From Luteibacter aegosomatissinici (lineage in GTDB: Bacteria; Pseudomonadota; Gammaproteobacteria; Xanthomonadales; Rhodanobacteraceae): a stretch of 64,000 bases of DNA. The stretch spans positions 3,534,001 through 3,598,000 of the forward strand of contig NZ_CP095742.1 in NCBI RefSeq assembly GCF_023078495.1, in the 5' to 3' direction. Each line of letters opens with the position of its first letter. Positions within the stretch are counted from its first letter, which is position 1. The notes beneath the pieces were generated by a model. It was not told where the DNA came from. It made no database searches and saw only the letters and a program-made list of their open reading frames with translations. Both the position numbers and the translations under genes were made by a program. This document shows positions 59,369 through 64,000 of the stretch, in pieces.

Positions 59369-59632
59369 GTGCTTGCGCAATACATCCACGCCGCCCCCGA
59401 CGCGCTATTTCGGATCATCAGCCACGGCCGCCGCTGGCGTGCCCTGCGTGCCGATGAGGAACTGGGCAGGTACGAATCCGCTGACGAGGCCGTTCGCCAG
59501 CTTTCCGAACTCCAGCCCACCGCCCGGTTGCCCCGACGCCTGGCCGACTGGCGCTACTTGCCCGCCTCCGCGCTCGCACACCTGCCCCCACCTACGCCGG
59601 CCAGCCTTGCGCGCCTGGCAAGCGCGGCCTGA
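59369..59632 (+). CDS. Small hypothetical protein
   Basis: An 87-residue protein starts with GTG, with AAGGAG 7 bases before it. It is Ala/Arg/Leu-rich with a Pro-rich tail and an ADEAVRQLSEL helix. I recognise no family. Its TGA and the TGA of the oppositely oriented gene share the palindrome TGATCA (59630-59635), so the two genes abut without a gap. The strong ribosome site supports expression. Confidence 0.55.
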   Translation: MLAQYIHAAPDALFRIISHGRRWRALRADEELGRYESADEAVRQLSELQPTARLPRRLADWRYLPASALAHLPPPTPASLARLASAA

Positions 59633-59836
59633 TCAGGGGACCGCTTCGGCGATCAGGCGATCGACGGCATGTTTTGCGTGGTCGAGAACGTGGTTGACCG
59701 AAGCACGATCGGGCACCGTCGGATCGGCATCCTCCGCACCGATGTTGAGCACCTCGATCCCGCCCTTCATGACGGTGTAGCCGGTGAGGCTGCAGAGGAT
59801 CTCGTAGCCCCTGTAGTGGTGCACTGGGTGATCCAT
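59633..59836 (-). CDS. Small hypothetical protein
   Basis: A 67-residue acidic protein (YRGYEILCSLTGYTVMKGGI, then a helix DHAKHAVDRLIAEA). The N-terminal part looks like a small antiparallel sheet and the C-terminal part is helical. The family is not recognised. The stop codon abuts the stop of the plus-strand neighbour. Codon use fits the genome, so it is probably real. Confidence 0.5.
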   Translation of the reverse strand: MDHPVHHYRGYEILCSLTGYTVMKGGIEVLNIGAEDADPTVPDRASVNHVLDHAKHAVDRLIAEAVP

Positions 59837-59973
59837 GGCGGTTCCATGCTGGGGGAAACTGCACCGGGAGGCTGCCCATCCTTGCCGGGGTAAGCCTCCG
59901 TTATCGCCGCCACCCCATGAAGCCGCCGTGTTTCACGCGCACCATGCCGTGCACGTTTAAGGCAAAAACCAGC

Positions 59974-60540
59974 TCAGCGTTCAGCCTGCTGCCGCCATTC
60001 GCGCTCGAGCATGGCGTAGATCACGTCATCGACCCATTCCCCCCGGAAGAAATAACTCTCCACGTGATGGGCCTCCTGGCGGAACCCCAGCGACCGCAGA
60101 AGCGCGATGCTGGCCACATTGCGCGGATCCACCGAACCCACCGTACGCCGGTAGTCCCACTCCCGGAAGGCACGATCGAGCATGGCAGCCATGGCTTCGC
60201 GCGCGTAGCCCCTGCCCTGCCGATCAGGCCGCAGCGAGATGCCGAACTCGATGGCATCGCTGGTGGAGGCCGGGAAGTGAATGCCCAGATCACCCACGAG
60301 TTCACCGTGGGCCCGGTCACGAACCGCAAGCTGGCACCACGAGTCTTTCGTGCCGAAGGGCAGCGCCAACTGCTCGTCGATAAATGCTTCCGCATCACCC
60401 AGGCTTGCTGGCTTCCAGCCCTGGTAACGGGCCACCGCATCGTCGCCGCGGTAGGCGAACAGTTGCGGGGCATCGGCCGGCTCCAGCCGGTCCAGGCGCA
60501 GCCGCGCCGTTTCAATCGCTATGTCCTGTGTTGCTTGCAT
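59974..60540 (-). CDS. GNAT-family N-acetyltransferase (RimJ/RimL type)
   Basis: A 188-residue acetyltransferase. It has TARLRLDRLEPADAPQLFAY at the N-terminus, the acetyl-CoA loop RPDRQGRGYAREAMAAMLDR, and DPRNVASIALLRSLGFRQEA, typical of the Acetyltransf_3 family. It is a second member of the family in the window (other at 26.6-27.1 kb), but the two are not near-identical. The acceptor is unknown. The start at 60540 follows a GGTGGGATAGG stretch; an ATG five codons earlier is also possible. Confidence 0.84.
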   Translation of the reverse strand: MQATQDIAIETARLRLDRLEPADAPQLFAYRGDDAVARYQGWKPASLGDAEAFIDEQLALPFGTKDSWCQLAVRDRAHGELVGDLGIHFPASTSDAIEFGISLRPDRQGRGYAREAMAAMLDRAFREWDYRRTVGSVDPRNVASIALLRSLGFRQEAHHVESYFFRGEWVDDVIYAMLEREWRQQAER

Positions 60541-60677
60541 GCCTATCCCACCCATGGATGACCGGTACGCCGTGCAAGGTTTTACGCAGGCGTTACCCGG
60601 AAAGCGCCCTTACCGGGCAGCGTTTTTACGCTAGCGGCGAAGATACTGGCGCCACCTTGCTTAGGGAATATCTACCT

Positions 60678-61109
60678 ATGTCGATCCTCGTGATCACCGG
60701 CCCGCGCGACGACGGGATGGCTGCCCCACTGGCCGATGCCGCCATGTGCCGCCTGTGGGAACGCGCGCAATCGGCCGGTATCGATCTGAGCTGGCGGCCG
60801 TGCCGGGATTTCCATGAGCTGGGGTGCTGCCTGCGCGGCGGGGATGATGCGGAGTTAATCCTGCTCGATGTGGATGCGGATACCGTGCCTGCGTGCGATA
60901 TCGCTGGGTTGCGCGAGGCGCTTTCTGCCCTGCCCGTGCCTTATATCGAGATCCACGACGATAGCCGTGAAGGCGATGCTTCAGCGCTTGCGCCTGGGCA
61001 TCCGGCGTTGGTGAGTGTGGTAGTGCCTGGCAACGCGGCCGCGGGGTATGACATGGCGTTGTCGATTGGGTTGCGGTACCTGGCCGACGGGGCGCGATTG
61101 GCGGCGTGA
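60678..61109 (+). CDS. Type II 3-dehydroquinase-like protein, probable pseudoenzyme
   Basis: A 143-residue protein with the AroQ layout: N-terminal ILVITGP (AroQ has LLLNGPN), a middle LREALSALPVPYIEIHDDS (AroQ has LRDAL...P.VEVHLSN), and C-terminal AAGYDMALSIGLRYL (AroQ has GY.LAL). The catalytic His of EIH is kept. The flexible loop with the catalytic Tyr (REPxxYG) and the NPxAxTHTS and RExFRHxS substrate-binding motifs are missing. Dehydroquinase activity is therefore unlikely. The gene has no operon partner. Family assignment is by eye only. Confidence 0.6.
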   Translation: MSILVITGPRDDGMAAPLADAAMCRLWERAQSAGIDLSWRPCRDFHELGCCLRGGDDAELILLDVDADTVPACDIAGLREALSALPVPYIEIHDDSREGDASALAPGHPALVSVVVPGNAAAGYDMALSIGLRYLADGARLAA

Positions 61110-61147
61110 GCCGGCTGCGCCGGCATCGCGCGCGAGCGCGCTCCTAC
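61110..61147. repeat. REP element with adjacent GCCGGC hairpin
   Basis: GCCGGC-TGC-GCCGGC (61110-61124) is followed by ATCGCGCGCGAGCGCGCTCC (from 61125) and TAC, the complement of the window's REP core with one base changed. It starts directly at the 3' end of the dehydroquinase-like gene. Confidence 0.75.
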
Positions 61148-61178
61148 ACAAGATCTGTGCAGGACTGGCACAGAAGGC

Positions 61179-61204
61179 AAAAAAAAACCCGCGTTAGCGG
61201 GTTT
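61179..61204 (-). terminator. Terminator of tRNA-Thr
   Basis: The stem AAACCCGC / GCGGGTTT with loop GTTA is followed, on the minus strand, by a T run (nine A residues at 61179-61187 on the plus strand), about 45 bases past the tRNA 3' end. Confidence 0.9.
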
Positions 61205-61248
61205 CTTCATTTCTTCCACGACCGCGCCGGGCAATCGGGGAAGCAAGC

Positions 61249-61324
61249 TGGTGCCGGAAATAGGAATCGAACCTACGACCTCATCATTACGAATGACGCG
61301 CTCTACCAACTGAGCTATTCCGGC
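61249..61324 (-). tRNA. tRNA-Thr (anticodon CGT)
   Basis: A 76-nt cloverleaf on the minus strand has acceptor stem GCCGGAA/TTCCGGC, D-stem GCTC/GAGC, anticodon stem CGTCA/TGATG with loop TTCGTAA (anticodon CGT), T-stem GTAGG/CCTAT and an encoded CCA. It reads ACG. Confidence 0.96.
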
Positions 61325-61367
61325 GAGACGCGGAATTCTAGGGGACCTTGGCCCCCCGTGCAAGACC

Positions 61368-62309
61368 TCAGGAGGCCAGGCGCAGCTCCTTGGGCAGCGC
61401 GAAGGTGATGCTCTCCGCTTCACCATCCAGTTCCTGCACCGAGCCGGCGCCCCACGACTGCAGGCGGGCGATCACTTCCTTCACCAGCTTCTCAGGCGCC
61501 GAGGCGCCCGCCGTAACGCCGATACGGGCCTTGCCTTCGATCCAGGCCTGCTCGATATGCTCGGCACCATCGATCAGGTAGGAAGGTACGCCCTGCTTCT
61601 CCGCCAGCTCGCGCAGGCGGTTGGAGTTGGAGCTGTTGACCGAGCCGACCACCAGCACCAGGTCCACCGCGTCGGCCAGGCGGCGCACGGCATCCTGGCG
61701 GTTCTGCGTGGCGTAGCAGATATCGTCCTTGCGCGGGCCTTCGATGGACACGAACTTCGCGCGCAGGGCCTTGATGATGGCGATGGTGTCATCTACCGAG
61801 AGCGTCGTCTGGGTGACGAATGCGAGCTTGTCCGGCTGCACCGGCACCAGTTCCTCGACATCCTCCACCGATTCCACCAGGTAGATGTTGCCAGCATTGG
61901 CACGGTTCCACTGGCCCATGGTGCCTTCCACCTCGGGGTGGCCGGCGTGCCCGATCAGGATCACGTCGTGGCCGGCGCGGCCCAGGCGGGCCACCTCCAT
62001 GTGCACCTTGGTCACCAGCGGGCACGTGGCGTCGAAGACGCGCAGGCCGCGCCGATCGGCTTCCTCGCGCACGGCCTTCGGCACGCCGTGGGCGCTGAAG
62101 ATGACGGTGGAGTTATCAGGCACCTCGTCGAGTTCTTCCACGAACACGGCGCCATCGGCGCGCAGGCGCTCGACCACGTAGCGGTTGTGCACGACTTCGT
62201 GGCGCACGTAGATGGGCGCGCCGTACGACTCGAGCGCGCGCTCCACGATCGCGATGGCGCGATCGACGCCGGCGCAGAAACCGCGGGGATTGGCGAGGAG
62301 GATGTCCAA
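61368..62309 (-). CDS. ispH: 4-hydroxy-3-methylbut-2-enyl diphosphate reductase
   Basis: A 313-residue iron-sulfur enzyme that makes IPP and DMAPP in the last MEP-pathway step. The three cluster ligands are Cys12 ([12 protein letters not shown]), Cys96 (DATCPLVTK) and Cys198 ([10 protein letters not shown]). The proton-relay region HGVPK and [11 protein letters not shown] are present. No ATG is available at the family start. A TTG with GAGG 5 bases before it gives the expected N-terminus, so a TTG start is proposed. It is the last gene of ileS-lspA-ispH. Confidence 0.95.
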   Translation of the reverse strand: MDILLANPRGFCAGVDRAIAIVERALESYGAPIYVRHEVVHNRYVVERLRADGAVFVEELDEVPDNSTVIFSAHGVPKAVREEADRRGLRVFDATCPLVTKVHMEVARLGRAGHDVILIGHAGHPEVEGTMGQWNRANAGNIYLVESVEDVEELVPVQPDKLAFVTQTTLSVDDTIAIIKALRAKFVSIEGPRKDDICYATQNRQDAVRRLADAVDLVLVVGSVNSSNSNRLRELAEKQGVPSYLIDGAEHIEQAWIEGKARIGVTAGASAPEKLVKEVIARLQSWGAGSVQELDGEAESITFALPKELRLAS

Positions 62310-62371
62310 ATTGGCCTCGTGGCGGCCCGGGGGCCGCTGGTGGGGATGCCGCTGATTATCGCACGGCGGCG

Positions 62372-62872
62372 TCAGGCTTTCTTCGGGCTGGCCTGGAACA
62401 AGCTGAACACGATAAGGCCGAAGGCGCCGACGCTGATGGCGCAATCGGCCACGTTGAACACCGGGAAGGGGTAGCTGCCCAGGAACACCTGGATGAAGTC
62501 CGTCACCTTGGCCGCGTGTATGCGATCGATGAGATTGCCCAGCGCGCCCGCGATGATCATGGCCAGGGGCACCGCGGTGCGCCAGTCGCCACGCGGCGTG
62601 CGAGCCAGCCAGGTGGCCAGGATGGCGCTGACGCCCAGGGCCAGTACGGCAAAGAACCAACGCTGCCAGCCCGCGCTATCGGCCAGGAAGCTGAACGCGG
62701 CGCCCGTGTTGAAGGTGAGCGTCCAGTACAGGAACCCCGGGATCACGGGGTGCGGCGTCTCGGCCGGCTGCAGCGCCACCAGCGCCCACCACTTGGTCAG
62801 CTGGTCGGCCACGATCAGGCCGAGGGTGAGCCAGAGCCAGGAAAGGGCGTTGGGGCGGGGGCGGTTAGTCAT
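62372..62872 (-). CDS. lspA: Lipoprotein signal peptidase II
   Basis: A 166-residue inner-membrane aspartic protease with four hydrophobic segments. It cleaves prolipoprotein signals such as those of the three lipoproteins encoded here. The catalytic Asp residues are Asp125 (KVTDFI, after GNLIDRI) and Asp143 (FNVADCAI). QLTKWWA in the first segment is also conserved. It follows ileS by 90 bases holding a REP element and precedes ispH by 62. Confidence 0.96.
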   Translation of the reverse strand: MTNRPRPNALSWLWLTLGLIVADQLTKWWALVALQPAETPHPVIPGFLYWTLTFNTGAAFSFLADSAGWQRWFFAVLALGVSAILATWLARTPRGDWRTAVPLAMIIAGALGNLIDRIHAAKVTDFIQVFLGSYPFPVFNVADCAISVGAFGLIVFSLFQASPKKA

Positions 62873-62904
62873 TCACAAAACCAGTTGATAGAGGGGTCTT
62901 CTCC

Positions 62905-62951
62905 TGTAGGAGCGCGCTTGCCCCCGAAGAGGGAGTAAACGCGCTCCTACA
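62905..62951. repeat. REP pair between ileS and lspA
   Basis: Inverted arms TGTAGGAGCGCG (62905-62916) and CGCGCTCCTACA (62940-62951) flank 23 bases. The first arm also forms CTCCTGTAGGAG. It splits the otherwise compact ileS-lspA-ispH operon and could change downstream expression. Confidence 0.85.
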
Positions 62952-62962
62952 AGGGGCGTGGC

Positions 62963-64000
62963 TTAGAACCAGCGGCGGTCTTCGCCCGGACCGGCCACGT
63001 TTTCCACGCAACGGCCGCAGATCTCCGGGTGGGCCGGATCGTGGCCCACGTCGGCGCGGTGCTGCCAGCAGCGGATGCACTTGGCCCAATCCGTGACAGA
63101 GGCCGAAACGTACACCTCGCCCTCTTCCAGCTCTACCTTCTCCGCCGTGGCCGGGCGGCCGTCGAGCGGTGCCAGGGCCACGTCCGAGGTGATGAAGAAG
63201 AAGCGCAATTCCTCCGACGACTCGGCGAGGGCCGACTGGGTGGCCAAATCCGCGTGCAGCGTGATCGTGGCATCCAGCGACGCGCCGATCTGGCCGGCCT
63301 TGCGCATGCCTTCGAGCACGCGCGAGGCGGTCTCGCGGATGGCGAGGAGCTTGCCCCACCATGCACGGGTTTCCGCGTCCTGGCGCACTTCGAGGCCTTC
63401 GTAGAAGGTCTCGAACAGCACCGATTCGCTACGCGAGCCCGGCATGTGCTGCCAGATCTCTTCCGCCGTGAAGCTCAGCATCGGCGCGATCCAGCGCACC
63501 ATGGCCTCGGCGATACGGTACATGGCGCTCTGCGCGCTGCGACGGCCACGGCTCTCCGTCGGCATCGTGTACAAGCGATCCTTGGTGACATCCAGGTAGA
63601 GCGCACCCAGCTCGGTGGTGCAGAAGTTCTGCACCCGCTGGACGATTTCCGGGAAGTCGTACCGCTCGTACGCGGCGACAATCGCGGCCTGCGTATCGGC
63701 AGCCTGTTGCACGGCCCACTGGTCGAGCGGGAGGCAAGCCTCGGTGGCAAGCAGGTGCTTGTCCGGGTCGAAGCCATCCAGGTTGCCGAGCAGGAAGCGC
63801 GCAGTGTTACGGATGCGACGATACGTATCGGCGACGCGCTTCAGGATCTCGTCCGACAGCGACATTTCGTTGCGGTAATCGGTGGAGCAGATCCACAGGC
63901 GCAGGATGTCCGCGCCCAGGGTCTTCATGATGTCCTGCGGCTCGATACCGTTGCCCAGTGACTTGGACATCTTGCGGCCCTGCGCATCCACGGTGAAGCC
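62963..64000 (-). CDS. ileS: Isoleucyl-tRNA synthetase, C-terminal part
   Basis: The last 345 codons of IleS are present and the 5' part lies beyond the window. Visible parts are the KMSKS loop ([17 protein letters not shown]), the anticodon-binding domain and the C-terminal zinc site [12 protein letters not shown] with CGRC. The enzyme charges tRNA-Ile. The order ileS-lspA-ispH is conserved in many Gammaproteobacteria, here without fkpB. Confidence 0.96.
   Translation of the reverse strand, partial: GFTVDAQGRKMSKSLGNGIEPQDIMKTLGADILRLWICSTDYRNEMSLSDEILKRVADTYRRIRNTARFLLGNLDGFDPDKHLLATEACLPLDQWAVQQAADTQAAIVAAYERYDFPEIVQRVQNFCTTELGALYLDVTKDRLYTMPTESRGRRSAQSAMYRIAEAMVRWIAPMLSFTAEEIWQHMPGSRSESVLFETFYEGLEVRQDAETRAWWGKLLAIRETASRVLEGMRKAGQIGASLDATITLHADLATQSALAESSEELRFFFITSDVALAPLDGRPATAEKVELEEGEVYVSASVTDWAKCIRCWQHRADVGHDPAHPEICGRCVENVAGPGEDRRWF

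Overview
The window reads as chromosomal DNA of a high-GC gammaproteobacterium, most likely in the Xanthomonadales/Lysobacterales (Luteibacter- or Dyella-like Rhodanobacteraceae). This placement is an inference from gene content: a fused alpha-beta branched-chain 2-oxoacid dehydrogenase E1, a MetH split into two overlapping genes behind an ArsR-methyltransferase regulator, a 180-kDa-type NAD-glutamate dehydrogenase, a type IVa minor-pilin operon, and a dispersed REP family (core TAGGAGCGCGCTTGCGCGC). No phage, insertion sequence, CRISPR array or integrase was seen. Only the BrnT region (about 44.6-45.3 kb) looks foreign, with visibly lower GC.

Layout. 0-11 kb: the end of isovaleryl-CoA dehydrogenase, a NalP-like lipidated subtilisin autotransporter, an acetyl-CoA acetyltransferase, a small Ala/Gln-rich lipoprotein, the beta subunit of methylcrotonyl-CoA carboxylase, xseA, an aldehyde dehydrogenase and a mercuric-reductase-like flavoprotein. 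11-19 kb: a hendecad coiled-coil membrane protein, tRNA-Arg(CCT), a nucleotide-sugar dehydrogenase/epimerase pair, an ALDH7, and a methyltransferase-pyrD-murB operon. 19-31 kb: ppk1 behind a three-repeat Pho box, a 7TMR-DISM diguanylate cyclase, the fused BCKDH E1, GST, GNAT, glutaryl-CoA dehydrogenase, a DMT transporter, a 5'-nucleotidase and NAD kinase. 31-45 kb: the giant NAD-glutamate dehydrogenase, a TetR-RND efflux operon with a candidate operator, a TonB-dependent receptor whose leader carries a Cys-rich upstream ORF, and a BrnT toxin module. 45-51 kb: an acyl-CoA dehydrogenase and the sahR-like/metH-N/metH-C operon. 51-64 kb: a LAB_N membrane protein, tRNA-Val(CAC), the operon pilV-pilW-pilX-pilY1-pilE-fimT, small unknown genes, a type II dehydroquinase-like pseudoenzyme, tRNA-Thr(CGT), and the ileS-lspA-ispH operon running off the right edge.

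Themes. Several genes serve leucine/branched-chain and acyl-CoA catabolism (BCKDH E1, isovaleryl-CoA dehydrogenase, MCC beta, thiolase, two further acyl-CoA dehydrogenases), though they are scattered rather than in one operon. Housekeeping functions (pyrD, murB, nadK, ileS, lspA, ispH, metH) lie between them. The most interesting regulatory architecture is upstream of the TonB receptor: a promoter-like TTGACA, then a 28-codon uORF ending in CCCRCRS with mostly rare TGT codons, then a C-rich, G-poor tract, then the receptor start. This resembles nascent-peptide or attenuation control. A clear Pho box before ppk1 and a palindromic TetR operator before the RND operon are also visible.
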